A stretch of DNA of 64,000 bases from Lucifuga dentata (taxonomy: Eukaryota; Chordata; Actinopteri; Ophidiiformes; Bythitidae). The notes under the pieces are model-generated. The model was not told the DNA's origin, searched no databases, and saw only the letters and a list, made by a program, of their open reading frames with translations. A program made the position numbers and the translations under genes. Each line of letters starts with the position of its first letter. Within the stretch, counting starts at the first letter, position 1. The stretch is taken from NCBI GenBank assembly GCA_014773175.1, contig VXCM01000315.1, positions 1-64,000 on the forward strand, written 5' to 3'. Below are positions 1 through 16,900 of this stretch, in pieces.

Positions 1-1716
1 ACCATCCTATGCTGTCTGGCTACACTCTCACCTACCACTACTTTGCAGTCACTGATCTCCTTCAGTGTAAAAGTAAAAGTATCTAACTGAAAAATTAAAA
101 CAATGAGAGCCAACCATCAGTTCCACAGCTGCCATCCATGACAGATGGATCCGTTGACCTAAATTATATTCCTGGCACCCGACAGATTCCGTGACCACAG
201 AAAAGCTGTGTGTTTGTGTGCGGTAAGCATGATCACTGTGTTCATGTATTTATGGGCATTTGGGTGAATACTACAGCTTAGGAACATACTTAGACAATCT
301 TCAGTTAAAACTGAAAACGATATTTGTACAGTTTTGTCCATTTATCTTTAGATGATCTGATGTGGTGTTTCTTTAAAATTTTTACTATCAATCCATAACC
401 TCCCTTTATCCAGTATCCACAACGGTCCAAAATAGCAAATAAAGATCTTGAATCAGGTGTCAACTTTTTGTTTTTTGGAAACTGAAACTGCAACCATTAG
501 CTGCCCAAGAGTAAAAATAGGAGCATGAGTGGGTCAAACATTCCAATTTGAATCTGAATATGTACCACCCTTTCTAGCTTCAAAGGTACAAACAACTAGC
601 TAAAAGAGACAGAAGGTGAAAAATAAAAAAAAGAGAAACAAGAAGAAGAAGATGATGATAAAGGACAAGCACACAAATCAAAAATCAGACAACAAATCAG
701 GCAAGCGCTCTAACACTCTCTACAGATGCATGAAAACATATAGCCTATGACAGGCAGATAGAAAGATCAACACTCCTTACTCTATTTTCGATTCATGCTC
801 AACACCTCCGCAGCAGTTTTTAGCAGCTGACAAATACCTTTGAATAAATTTCAGAATGTACATTCCTCCTGCTGTATTTGTTGTAAAGGATCTGAAATAG
901 ATTCTGTTTTCCCATCACGTCAGGACGGCTGTGAGAACTCTGAACAATGAACCTTGGACGCTGTTAAACTCTATCAAGACCATAAATTGTGAAACCCAAT
1001 ACTGTCACATCTGTGTTTGGTGAAGTAAATTCTAACTTAATCAGTTTGTCGGCTGCGCTGTGGCAGTACACACATACAGAATCTTTGTTGTGAGTTTCTG
1101 ATGTATGTAATGTGATGAACTTGTTTGTTATGAACCATTTATCATTGATTCACATGCCTGCACTTGCACAGATGATGCATAGATGCAGCAATAATCCTTA
1201 TCTGTCACTTCTTGACCTCCCAAGTTACCTATTTTCACATATAACGTTGCTTGCTGCACCACAAAACCTGGTGTAAAAGAAATCACATGACTTACACTCG
1301 TGTCTGACTGGACATCTGATGGCCCACTCATTTGCTCTTCCTTCATTTCTGTGTTGTTCAGCTCCCATGAAGTCCCTGTAAAAGATTAATATAGAACAAA
1401 GATCGTTCATTTCTGGCATGACTTATGATAACGCAGCCTAAACATGAGGAAGTGGTGACGGCTATGCATGTGACCGTGCCATTCAGCTTTGTTTTACAGT
1501 CAAGGAATGACTTTTCCAAATGCTCCTTGTGACAGTCATCGCCAGTTCTACAAATGGAAAAGGACACACTACCAAACAACCTACTGCTGTCTATTTGCTT
1601 TTCAGATGCGAGACATGATAATAATGCAAATTCTAGCACTCAATAACTGACTCAAACTGATGTTCATCCTCCTGTTGATGCAAAACAGCCAAGGCCCTGC
1701 CCTGTTTTACCAAAGA
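1..1716. other. Left-edge intergenic DNA, no gene recognised
   Basis: AT-rich sequence holding only short open frames on both strands. I found none with a family signature or with splice sites that extend it. It presumably contains the 3' UTR and 3' flank of the minus-strand gene whose stop codon lies at 1717-1719. I saw no convincing polyadenylation signal on that strand. Purine-rich runs near 610-660 are low complexity. Confidence 0.5.
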
Positions 1717-2926
1717 TTAATGCGCTGCTTGAGCACCTTGCAGGTAATACTGTCGAAGCTTGGGGTTTCTGATGTAGGGGACATGGTTGAGAGGCCGGCC
1801 CACGATGGGTTGGTGCTGATGCTGGCTGCTGGCTGTAGCCTCCTGCACCGCTTGGGCCTGAGGCTGCATCTCCCAGGGCCGCTTAGCAAACTGAGGAGGC
1901 TGAGAGATACCAGCAGGCAACTTAGAACCCAGCCTGAAAGAGGGAGTAAAATAGGTGTAATGATAGTATGCATTATTATGTATTAAAGTAGGTTACATCT
2001 AAATGCACACAGTTGCAGTTTCTAATTAAAAAACCCTTAAAATATGTCATAACTTCCACAGCACATATCCCTAGTGCAGTTTAAAGGGAAAAGCCACACT
2101 CAAGCAGAAATTAGATTGTACTTTTTTCAAGATTTTGGACAGTAAAATTAATACCTACAAGCAAAAGCAAATGTTTACATCAGTGCTAAATCAGAGCAAC
2201 AATGTGGCAGCATTCAAGTAACAACTGCAAACAGTCTGATAACCACCAAACCATAGGCAGGCAACCACCCAGGACAGCATGGCAACAACCTAGTAAGATG
2301 CTACAACCATTTCCATTTCTGAAAACCAGAGAATATATTAAGTAGTCACTTAGCAACTATTACACCTGCTAATTTCATACCAGCCATTTTAGCAACACGT
2401 CAGCCAAAATGTGAAGTGACTCCAGATCAGGCAGCAGAAAAAGCCTCCCTAAAAGCAGAGTTTCAATTTTACATTTGTAATATATTTGGACACTGAGTTT
2501 TTAATTTACAAACATAGGGAAATGTTTACCTCAGTTAGCTTATTGACTGAATTTTGAGATATCACAGGTTAAAAAAAAAAACTTTTATTTGAATATAGGA
2601 CTCACAGCTGGAAATTATAAAATGCCCCACATTATTAATCTTTGGAGAAACTCCAGGATTTGACATGATCACCACAGCCTGTCTCTGTGTTTTTCATCTT
2701 AAGGACAGACTGGTTGAAATTTGCAAATTAAAATTGAGCTGTATACTGTAATAGATATAACTTATATTTTAGAGTGGATGTCCTGTGACGGGGTGGTTGG
2801 TATGATTATTGGAAGATAGAATTACTGCTTAGGCCTGTATTAACAGTCTGAGTTATGAGTTATTTATAGGGCAGTGGGAGTTGATGGTGCTATGACTAGC
2901 TGAGTGGCTTCCTGGCAAGCTGTTGT

Positions 2927-2973
<47 letters not shown>

Positions 2974-3300
2974 GATGCACTTTGATGGAGTGTGAAGTCC
3001 TTCATCAACAGGAGATAAAACCACCTGATGGTACTCTTAACATGTCACCTCAAGATATCAAACATATTGAAAGACTGAATTGTCGAAAACTTAAATTTAG
3101 TAAGCAAATGCCTGCCAAACTTGTCACCAGCCTAGTTTAGGTGCTTTCTGTTGGGCACGTGTATCGTTTTTCCAGTAATCTGCATATTTAAAGCCTGACC
3201 TGCTCTTGACATTGCCGAAGTAGCTGGTCCTGTTCCTATCCATCCGGATCTTGTGGTCCATGGCTCCCAGAGTCTCAGGCCTCCTCACAGACTGAGCCAT
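1717..3300 (-). CDS. Small two-coding-exon gene, unnamed 105-residue protein
   Basis: Coding exon 1 is complement(3200..3300) and coding exon 2 is complement(1717..1933). Exon 1 starts MAQSVRRPETLGAM and ends in phase 2 at a GTCAGG donor. Exon 2 follows a pyrimidine-rich acceptor (CTCTTTCAG), joins in phase, and runs to TAA, giving 105 residues with no internal stop. A likely non-coding exon lies upstream at about 4084-4140 (see separate entry). The protein is basic and polar. It has a central Gln/Ala/His-rich stretch and an Asn-Pro-Lys-Leu-Arg-Gln-Tyr-Tyr motif near the C-terminus, with no signal peptide or membrane segment. I do not recognise the family. The size and composition resemble small ciliary or sperm microtubule-associated proteins, but that is only an impression. 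The exon structure and matching phases make a real gene likely. It is divergent with mtfr1l. Confidence 0.6.
1934..3199. other. Intron of the unnamed minus-strand gene, with CT repeat
   Basis: The intron between the two coding exons. It contains a (CT)n array at about 2929-2970 and AT-rich DNA. I saw no other coding exon or structured RNA in it. Confidence 0.55.
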
Positions 3301-4083
3301 TCTTGTTCTTTCTTAGTCTGATGCTCACAGTGGTTGCAGAAGGATGAGGGGCTCAGCTTGCATCCTTTCTTCTCCTTTTATTTCCCATGTTTACCATTTA
3401 CACCCCACTTATAGCACCTACAAAGACAGATTGTAAGCCATACACATGGGGCTGATACTACAAATATGGAGCAGGCATGGGGTGGAAGCTCTACCTGCAG
3501 CCACCTGACCCCATAAAGAAATAAGATACACACTTTGCAGAGTAATGGAGCTGGGCTTCCAATCCAATTAAACTGTCAATCAATCCATACTGTGCATTTA
3601 GTGAGTGGGAGTGTGCAGTATCTTCAGATTGTGATTTCATTTACAAATAAATTAATAATTCATGTGGGTAAAACAAAAATGTAAATATTTAAGGAAAACT
3701 ATGAGGTCAAATGGATCAGATGCTGCATTTACTGACTGTGCAGTGCACAGCAGACATGACGTAAAGCTGTTTTTATGCTGTAATATAAGAATATATTTTG
3801 GTTATCTCTGCAAAGCCTCCTTGTTGCGAATCAATTAGCATGATGAAGATCACATTATTTTTGTCTGTTATGTCTGAAAAACAGCAGGATGAGCCCAGCC
3901 TTCCCCTGCACCTATTTAGATCTGGTAACATACATAACGGGTGCAAATAGGGAGGAAGTAGGTGGGGATTTAGGCGGCATTACGAGCAGCACGTCAAGTG
4001 AGCTTCAGCCAAAAAAAAAAAAAAAAAAAAGCAGATTAAATATTCCAAAAGAAGCAATGTAATTTGTCATTATCTTTACTGAC

Positions 4084-4140
4084 CTGCGGTTTGGCTGTGG
4101 ATGGAGACGGGTGTCGACCATATGAGCGCTCCTTCTTATT
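4084..4140 (-). promoter_or_regulatory. Candidate non-coding first exon of the unnamed gene
   Basis: On the minus strand, CCAAACCGCAG is followed at 4083 by GTCAGTAAAG, a good splice donor. The stretch before it has some CpG and GC content compared with the AT-rich surroundings. An ATG lies within it, but its frame does not join the MAQS start at any visible acceptor, so I treat it as 5' UTR. The upper limit is a guess. Confidence 0.4.
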
Positions 4141-4929
4141 GCAGTGTTATGATGATATCACTGCAGACATTAACAAGTTCAATAATCAAGCTCCTCCCAT
4201 TTCTTAAAGGGCCAGTGCGCCCATTCAAAAATACCTTTACAGATGCTCCTTTCTCCAGATATACAAACTTTGTATTGTGAGCCAGTATTGGATGCAAGGC
4301 TGGTCCTAGCATTTTTGAGGCCCTAAGCAGATATTGAAATTGGGTCCTTCCAATTTTATAAATGTGGAACAGTAATCTTTTGTTTCATCCATCTGTTTTC
4401 TCCTGTTCCTTTACTCTGCTACAGTTTTCTTTCTTTTTTTTTTGGGTGGGGGTTGCTTTGCATAAAATTCAAAATATTTTAAAGTATGGGCCAAATGTTT
4501 GCATTCAGAAATAAAGACTGAGAAATTTAAAGCTTTAAACTAAATAATTTTTGGATGAAAACCATCTACAATTTTTGTATTCAGTTTTTATCCTATTGCT
4601 TTATTTATCTTATGTGCTGTTTGTGCTAATTGTTTTGATTGCAATATCATTTATTTTTTCTTATACACATTTCAATCTGCTAGCAGGGGGGAAATGCATG
4701 CTAAATCATGTTGTTACCATAAAATAATCATTTGTGCACATAACATTAAAAATGCCTTTTATTTGGTTGGGTCTTCGGAGGGCTCCTTTAATTATTAATT
4801 TTATTTCTTTATTTTATTTTTTTTTTCCTTTGCATGTTGTATTCAGTACCATATTTGTGTTCTACACTGCTAACTTCAGCCTTTGCGGGGCACTCTTGCA
4901 CAACTTTGTGATTTAGGAATTACACAAGA
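4141..4929. other. Divergent intergenic/promoter interval
   Basis: About 0.8 kb between the 5' ends of the unnamed minus-strand gene and mtfr1l. It is mostly T-rich low-complexity DNA. A fragment near 4290-4340 resembles a dispersed repeat that also occurs near 43980. I saw no coding exon. Confidence 0.4.
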
Positions 4930-5067
4930 ATCCAGCCAATCAAACGGCAGGAAAGAGAGGAAGGTTTCCGGCGACAGCACTACTCAGGTCTCAAAGACGA
5001 AGAGGAGAAGGATTTAGATAAAATAATTTTTCATATTTGAGCTTTTTCCAGACCGTCATATTGTATA
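4930..5067 (+). promoter_or_regulatory. mtfr1l: mtfr1l promoter edge (CCAAT box) and non-coding exon 1
   Basis: A CCAAT-box sequence (GCCAATCA) lies at about 4935. It is followed by GC-richer sequence and a strong donor, GTAAGT, at 5068. The matching acceptor is the AACAG at 5629-5633, so 5634 starts the exon carrying the initiator ATG. The transcription start itself cannot be placed from sequence alone. The donor choice is inferred from its consensus match. Confidence 0.45.
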
Positions 5068-5734
5068 GTAAGTTACACTCGTGCAGTGTTTATTGTTTTT
5101 TGTATAAATAAAGAGGCGCAGTGGAAAATGCGGCTGGAGAAGAAGGTTGAGCGTTAGCCGAGGAGCCGTTTAGCGTTTACTGGGACTGATGCTGCTAAAG
5201 CTAAAGCTAACAGCGGTGTCAACCCTTAGCTACTGGCTAAAGAAAGCTGCTAAGATGTAATCTCGATGCTAAAACTGTTATTTTGTTTTACCAGCTACAG
5301 TCAAAGCAAATTTTAACTCACGTGTATCATTTTTATATTAGAGTTTTGCATGGGCGATTGCTAACGTAGCTAGTGTTTGGTATGATATACAGGAACATTA
5401 GGTCACAGAAGATTTTAGGGCTGCAAGTCGATTGATTGATTTTCACTATCTATTAATGTGTCGGTTAGATTTTTCGAGTAAATTTAGTGTGCAAAATCAG
5501 ATGTTCAAAATAAGATGTTTTGCATTTGTACTTTGTTTGCTAAATCTTCTGTTTTATCGTTCTGAAACAAAATGACTTAAAGTGGTTAGTGATTACAGTT
5601 GTTAAATGTCTTTCTACATGTTGATCTCAACAGATTCTGTGAGTGATCAATGTTCCAAAAAGTTGGCAGTCGGACTGACATGGCTTTTCATCATTGAGTG
5701 ACTTCATCTTCATCTTTACAAGTGATTAGCCACC

Positions 5735-9822
<4,088 letters not shown>

Positions 9823-10327
9823 TTTGGCCTGTTGCTCCATGTAAGTCACAATAGAAAATTAGTTTTCTTTAGATAATGTCTGGATGGGTCCATCAACATA
9901 CAATATTCAGTCAGTATACTGGGTTTTGAAATCTTTTGAGAATGTTATTAAGCTTTATGTAGAATGCGAACTTCCCAAGCTTTCTGAAAAAAGATGATTA
10001 ATGAAGGCAGGCAGTAGATTAGCATTGATAATGTAGCATGTCCAAATACCCCAAGCTAATTGTAGTTTCTATATTTTCTCTTTGTTTTTAGACATTTTTC
10101 TTTGGAATATGCACCCATGGATCCCAAACCTTGCTCACCTGATCCAAGGTAACAACTCTGCCACAGAAAACAGCAACTTGCTCCCAGACATTCAAAACCA
10201 AATGTCAACTTTGTTGTGCTGGTGTAAAAGGGAACAGCCTTCGCTTGGTAATAATAATCATTTTCAGCTCTGCACCACATTTTAAAATCTGTTATTTCTC
10301 TCTTTAAAAAAAAAGGTCACAGCAACA

Positions 10328-10454
10328 CAGGATCTTCTTTTTTTTTTTTCAAAATTCATTTTGAGTAACTGCTCAGCACAATTGAGTAGTNCAGGATCTT
10401 CTTTTTTTTTTTTCAAAATTCATTTTGAGTAACTGCTCAGCACAATTGAGTAGT
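10328..10454. repeat. 63-bp duplicated block around a single N (assembly join)
   Basis: Positions 10328-10390 and 10392-10454 appear identical and are separated only by N at 10391. This is how an unmerged contig overlap looks, not a biological tandem repeat. Confidence 0.85.
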
Positions 10455-11801
10455 TACCAGTTGTTTTGTTTAACGATATGCTGGATGGGCCCACACTCTT
10501 TAAGTTCCAAACTAAAATAACAATGTTTGGGACGCAAATTGAGGTGGATCCCTTTAAGGAATATTTTACCTATCCTGCAATCGCATTTCTTAAATTTTCA
10601 CAGAAGAGATATTTTCAACCATTAAAAAATCCTTTGACATACTTGAAAATATTTTCTGTACAATGAAAAGGATCTAGAATACATGCAGCAATGTACTGTA
10701 GCTTATTATAGAGTGTATGGGAAGAAAATAACTTTATAGGTTTCTTATCAATATTTGCAGTACTGACTTTGCATATGTGCACAGCATCATATATGGTAAA
10801 AATGGGACTCCACTGTACCTGTGAAACACTTTATAAAAGCTATTCTTAGTTTGTGCTTCACATATAGTGTAAATAAAAGGACACCAGTTTTTGAAATGCC
10901 AGACAGAACAGAGCAAGAATATTTTTGAAGCGTGAACTGTGTACGGTGCAAAGAAGCATAGAATACCTTTTACAAAGTGAATATACTAATGTAAAGTGTG
11001 TGAGTGAAAAATGTAACCGCCATTGTTTGCTGCTGTTTGTATATCTGTTAAAGAAAACACCAGAGACAGATTTCTGCAGGTGAAACTCTGAAAAGCAAAA
11101 CTGCAAAAAAAAAAAAAAAAAAAAAAAAAGTATAACTGCCTTTAGAATGATGAAAAGCCACATCAAAGATTTTGGTTTGGGCAGATACTGCTGAACTGTG
11201 TTTAAGTCAAGATAACAATGATGAAGAATTCTCTTGGTGACGCCTTATCACAAACCTGTTGCCTGTTTCATTCCCATGTATTTGTTGGTTAGAGTGCCAT
11301 GGTTGTGTTTTAATCTTCGTTCTCCTCTTCACCCTGCCCTAATGTGCCCCTTGCATCATACAAACAAAAATAGAATGCCTATGATAAGACTCAGTTAAAT
11401 GTGATGGATTTCTGAATTTTTGTTAAAAATAACCTCTTTAGAAGAAAGAATCGCTGTTATCACATCATATGTAGCTCCACACATCACTTCGACTCCGTTT
11501 TTCAACTGTCAAAATGTTTAAAATGTACTCGGAACCCTTTAGTGTAGTTTTGCAGTGTGGAAAAGTTCCTACTTACTTAATATTTGGATTGAATAAGAAT
11601 GTGCCCATCTGTGTGTTGCTGTATGCATGGGAGTCTGCAGTGTGTTGTCTGTTTGTAGGACCGGCCCTCAGCTAGTCTTTGGTCGTGTTCTCGGTAATTT
11701 CCTGGTGAAAACGTGGAAACTAGCAGCTGCATCACTTGTCCTCATTCTAAAGTGTGAGAAAATATAGTGGATAAGGATTTACCAACAAAACTTTATTATC
11801 A

Positions 11802-11926
11802 CTTTATTTCCTTTTTTTTTTTTCTTGTCTAATTTGAGCATATGTTTTCTATCATATTGTTTGNCTTTATTTCCTTTTTTTTTTTTCTTGTCTAATTTGA
11901 GCATATGTTTTCTATCATATTGTTTG
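11802..11926. repeat. 62-bp duplicated block around a single N (assembly join)
   Basis: Positions 11802-11863 and 11865-11926 match, including an identical 12-T run, with N at 11864. It lies just upstream of the mtfr1l polyadenylation signal. Confidence 0.85.
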
Positions 11927-11995
11927 CCATGTCAGGACTTGTAAATAAAGATAGGCTGATGTTTTGAAGCTACGGCTACTACTGTCAGTTCATTT

Positions 11996-12460
11996 ACAAC
12001 ATGACTTTTGTGTTTTCCTGCAGTTCTAAATGTTACCACAAGGAGTCATAGCAGCTGTGCAAAATATTTTATTTTATTTTAAAACAAGTATAGCAAATAG
12101 ACTGTACACTAAAAATTTTTTATGTTCAACAAAGTCAACACAACAATTTGATTCAAGCATTGTGTATTGTGCAATTGTCTAGTAAAATGCTGCTTCTGTG
12201 TATTTATTTAAGTGAAGGGTTAAGTTGCACAGTTATTTTTAAAGTGTAGGTTGAATATGGCGTCTGTAGTTTCAAGCAGTACCAAACATTACCACAGGGG
12301 GTCATCACAGCTTCACAAGAGATTTTACTTTTATTTTACAATGAGTACAGCACATAGCCTGTAGAAACCGAAACAACATGACTTTTGTGTCTCCATGCAT
12401 TGCCAAATATCACAACAGGAGATTATCATCTACACCAGTTTCATTTTATTTTAAACAGAC
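11996..12460. repeat. Diverged tandem-like repeat downstream of mtfr1l
   Basis: Similar blocks recur. ACAACATGACTTTTGTGT occurs at about 11997 and again at about 12373. A second motif (AAAnnTTACCACA, then TCATnnCAGCT and a TTTTATTTTA run) occurs at about 12027, 12284 and 12402. The copies are diverged, so this looks like an old local duplication. Confidence 0.5.
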
Positions 12461-12764
12461 CTTTTAATGCTTGTAGAAAGATGTAGTTTGTAACATATTT
12501 CCCCCAAACTCGGATACATCACATTTAACACCATATAATACACACTACATCTGAATTCACCATTGAATCAGTATTTTTTCAGTTAGCAGAATAGGCTAAA
12601 CCATGTAAAACTAGAAGAGCATTATCTCTGACAAGGCCGAGGAAGCCTAAACAAAATTAATACACCTGACGTTTTTCATTGAGATTGGTGTAATACTTTA
12701 AAGAAACTGACAATAATGTATTTTAAATTCTTTAAAAAAAAAAAAAAAATGTAGTGATAAGAAA

Positions 12765-12965
12765 TTAATTTTGATTTCTGGAGCTGGACTGAGCACCAAA
12801 ATTTAATGGGTTCTTCCTCGGGTCGTCCTCCATCCTTCCACCAAGTTTTGTCAGAATCAGTTCAGAACTTTTTGAGTAATTCTGCTCATAACAAACAAAC
12901 AAACCAGTAGTTGCAGTTGAACACACAACCAGCTCGGTGGAGGTAAAACAAACCAACGGGGTGAA
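12765..12965 (-). repeat. Dispersed teleost repeat fragment
   Basis: The segment contains CCACCAAGTTTTGTCAGAA followed by sequence reading 'TCAGAACTTTTTGAGTAATTCTGCTCATAACAAACAAAC' in pieces. This is the hallmark of a common fish interspersed repeat, which on the other strand begins with CTCTGCCAAGGAGGTTATG. A copy of that other end lies at about 52336. I cannot assign the repeat to a named class by eye. Confidence 0.55.
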
Positions 12966-13350
12966 AACTGTCACATACACCCAGATAAATTTCATAATGC
13001 TGGAGTATCAAGTCACATCAGAATCTCCTGGCTGTATAAAACCTGACGACAGACATTATGTGTAGAACCTCATCAATGGATCGCACCACAGGGACTCTGA
13101 ACTTATCTGCCTGTAATTTTGAGGATTATTGTTAACCCACATTCTTTCCCACTTCCTTCCTGTCTTTCCCAAATGATCCAGCCCCTTAGTGAGTCAGTCT
13201 ATTTTCTGTGTGAGTCCTTGGCCTACTTTGTCCCTCTTCACCTCCACAATGAACTTCCTACCTATTTTAGATACAGGGAGATGTCTGGAGACTTCAATGA
13301 ATAGGACTCAGTGTCAAAATGAGGCTCTGTTAAACCTATAAATACAGAAC

Positions 13351-13963
13351 TTTAAAGAGCCATACTGGTGATTTTGCATGTTTGAGCCCAATAAATACAG
13401 CCCACATACATGATACATTACTGCCAACCACTTCCCAAAACAATTTAACAGAGCAGTAGATATTACAATAGTTTTTCCTACCTTGTAGACCGCCATCGGG
13501 TGTCATTTCATTCCAGTACGCTATTAAAATCAACTTGTAGAGACTTGAAACATGCTTGAAATAAGTAATCCATGACAGCAAACGCAACGTATGTTTAATT
13601 TTTTGTCGAAGTTACTTAATTTAACTGATCAAACATGGAGCAACATAGAAGAGAATGTAAGTCTCTGAGATCAAATATAGTCCCAGAAGAATACAGCTTT
13701 TTACTGAGAAATTAAAACAACTGCACCTTCTACAGTTGTGTGTAGGTGTTAGCAGGCAAAAGATTGAATTTCAAGGTGGGTCACCAGAACACCTTTAAGG
13801 TCATCTGAACATTTGATTTTAAAAGATTAGGGCATTTGGCAAAATAACACAAAAAGTAAAATATGGTTTTGTGTTTTGGAAAATGGTTGTCAGTTACACA
13901 ATGTGTATGTGGGTAGTATTTATTGGGGTAAAACATGCAAAACCATCAGTATGGTCCTTTAAA
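13351..13963. mobile_element. Foldback MITE, diverged copy
   Basis: The left end reads TTTAAAGAGCCATACTGG and the right end ATGGTCCTTTAA. Shared internal blocks (CATGTTTGAG, CAnnCACTTCCCAAA, TACGCTATTAAAATCAACTTG, TCGAAGTTAC) match the better-preserved copy at 21505-22175. TTAA is present at both edges. No coding capacity is seen. Confidence 0.7.
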
Positions 13964-16900
13964 GTGACATGACATGCAAGACTTGTGTTTCAAAGTAGGA
14001 AAGTAAACATTATGAAGCTAAAGAGTCCAGTCTATGTTTACCAAAAGCAAGTAATCTGAATTGAAAATGTCCCTTTTCAGCAGTGCCTCTTTGCATGCTA
14101 TTATCCAAAACTACCACATGGGGCAATATAGTTCCTGCCAAGTTCTCCCCTAATAATAAGTGGCAGTGAAGCAGAAAACATGCCAACAGGAAGACAATCT
14201 GTCATACTGACTGGTCAGCATGGCTCCGCCATCTCCCTGAATCTGAGCTGTTCATCTCTGTCTCTTTAGCATGCTGGAAGCGCTTTAGAAGTCAACCCAC
14301 CACTGAAAACTTCTCCATGATGTCCATGCTGTCAACATCCAAGGCCAATTGTTACTTTCGTTGTTTGTTTTTTTTGTTTTGTTTTGTTTTTGTTTTGTTT
14401 CTTTTTCCTGTGCAGAAGGAATTGTTTTTGTGGTTTGCATCCTTCTAGAACTGACAGGAAATGTCTTCATTCATGTTTTACATCTCAAAATATACGTTAT
14501 TCTATAAGTAGTGTACCTGTTTTCCTGAGTGGTCATGATGTAGTGGAATGGCCTGAATGGTTTCCCAATTTGGAAATACCAGAGGCAGAGTACACTGAGC
14601 ATTATAATGAGGATGACAGTACAACAGCAAGTGGGGGGAAAAAAAAAAAACAAAAAAACAACGAGAGCAAAGTGGGAACATCAGTGCTTCCTTTGATCGC
14701 CCAAATACTGTGAATGTTTCATCACTCTATTCATTTACCAGCTAAACTGCTTTAAATGGAAACAAAATCACTCTGAGCAACATGGAATAGGTAATAAATG
14801 TAATAAATATGTGAACTATTGTGAATTATTTCCAGACTTTCACGATAACATGAAGAAATGGAAGATGTCAGTGCATTAATACCACAGTGTAAAATAGTTT
14901 GTATGTATACATTAATTCATCAGTGTAGAAAATCCCCAAATTCCAAAAGCTAAAGATACAAGGTTTTTCACCTGAAAGTGTAAACAATATTTTATCCCAA
15001 ATTTTGGAAATTTTGAAACAAAATGGAAACTGTGGAATAAGACAATAATAATCCCCAAAAATTCCAATTTGGGGAATTTGTATGGTTTTAGGGCAGTAAG
15101 AGTTAATCCTCCAACCTGAGATAATGAGTCTAAATCTGCAAAATAACTTGTAATTTCAGCCACCAGATAATATTAGTAATAACTAAATATTCCACATTAA
15201 AATGTAGTGCAGTAGAAGTAGAAAGTAACACAAAATGAAAATACTCTTGTAAAGTACAAATTGTACTTGATTAAATGTACTTGGGGATGTGGCCAAGACA
15301 AAAAAAAAAAAAAGCTTTCCCCAGAATGTTTCAAAAAAACAAAAACAAAAAAAAAAAGCCTTTTGTGTGTTTGCGTGCATGTTTACTTAAAGTGTCATCG
15401 ACTACGTCGTATCATAGCAACAACCGGCTGAACCAAGCTAAGACTGAGTGGATGACAATGGTCTGGGGGAACACAAATATTGCATCTGTTGCTCCCCACC
15501 CCCCTAATGTCACCCACGTATCCGCCCACGTCATCAAGACACAAAACTAACACTTATGACTCACAGCAGGAAAAGCTCCTCAGAGCGGCTACAGCCTCAT
15601 TGAAATTACTCAATTGTTTCTATTTTTGGGACTCTGTAGTGTTTCTGCTTTATTAGTGGGTTTGCCTATTGAAACATGATTGTTTTATGATGCAAAATAA
15701 ATTGTGTCCATAAGTGGAATTGTTGGGTACACTTTTGCGCTCATTCTCACCGCACAGGCATTTTACAGTTGTGTTTGAACTCAACATTAATCAGATTTAT
15801 GGATTAAAGCTGGATCACTCACACACGAGACAGAAAAGAAACTCTTTAACTAGGATAGGATAGGATGGATGCTAAAGTCGTTCAAAGTCACAATCATGAT
15901 CTACAACCATGGCATCACATTGTTTTTCCATCTTGTACAACTCACAGACTATTGGGCACCTCTTGAACTTGCTCAAATAAATTCATCTGATTTGCAAAAC
16001 ATCTACATCTTTCTGGATCTTTTTACTGGACCATGGCTTATTTGTCATTTGTTAATTTCATCCTGTAATGTTTCATTGTATACCATTTCTTTGTAAATTG
16101 CCTGTTAGCATGCTAAATAGCATCTAATAGCATCTATAACTCTTTAACAGTTTAACTCAGGCTGAGTTAAACTGCTTTCAAATTCCCCTTAAACCTCTTT
16201 CCTAACAACTTCAGTCTCCTAAATATGCAAGTAGGATAGACAGAGTAATAAATGGAAAAAAGGGAGGAAGAAGAATGGAATGGTGTGATGATGAGGAATT
16301 ACAGATGAGGCTGATGGGACCAGCACAGCACCCAGATATCTGCAGACTGTTCATATCTATCAGTTTACAACGTCAGTTGGAGCAAGTTATCATCCTGGCC
16401 TTGTTTCAGGCATTATCAGCTCCTTTTTTAGTAAAATGTTTAGACAGCATCTCTGGGAACGGCCAACTTCTTTCTTATTGGTCAAATTCCAGGATCCAAA
16501 AAGCATCTTAGCACGTAGACTGCATATTTGCTAAGTGAAGGAAATGTGTAAATATAATTTTAGGGTTATGATTCAACCTTTAACGAGGAAAAGAGAAAGA
16601 GAGAGAGCAACAGTGAAAAGATAAAAGTGAAAGGTCTGTCCTAACTTTCCCCTCAGCACAGAGTCACAATTTGATAAGAAATTAAGGAAAGGAGCTTATG
16701 ATTCCCAGATGGAGCCCTTGTAATATATAAAAAAAAAAGGTCATCAATACAAGTACATATATGTGACTAAGATTAGGCTCTATGTCTGGTCTTATTGTGA
16801 AGGGCAAAATGTGGTCAAAACAGGAATATCAAAATTAAATTTGAGCCTTTTGTCACTAACATAAGGTTATTTGTGTTGTGGAGTAACATGGCTGATGAGT

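Larger units (their letters stand above)
9823..11965 (+). other. mtfr1l: mtfr1l 3' UTR with an intron and polyadenylation signal
   Basis: Eighteen bases after the stop there is a strong donor (GTAAGT at 9841). A good acceptor (TTTGTTTTTAG, ending at 10091) follows, so the UTR probably has an intron of about 251 nt. The remaining UTR is AT-rich, has a 26-A run at about 11104, and ends near an AATAAA at 11944-11949. Two single-N joins with duplicated flanks (10391 and 11864) fall inside it, so its true length is about 125 bp shorter than shown. Confidence 0.6.

Noticed and set aside
1128..1639. Minus-strand frames near the left edge as further exons of the unnamed gene
   Set aside because: The gene already ends with an in-frame stop at 1717-1719, and these frames show no splice boundaries or recognisable domains.
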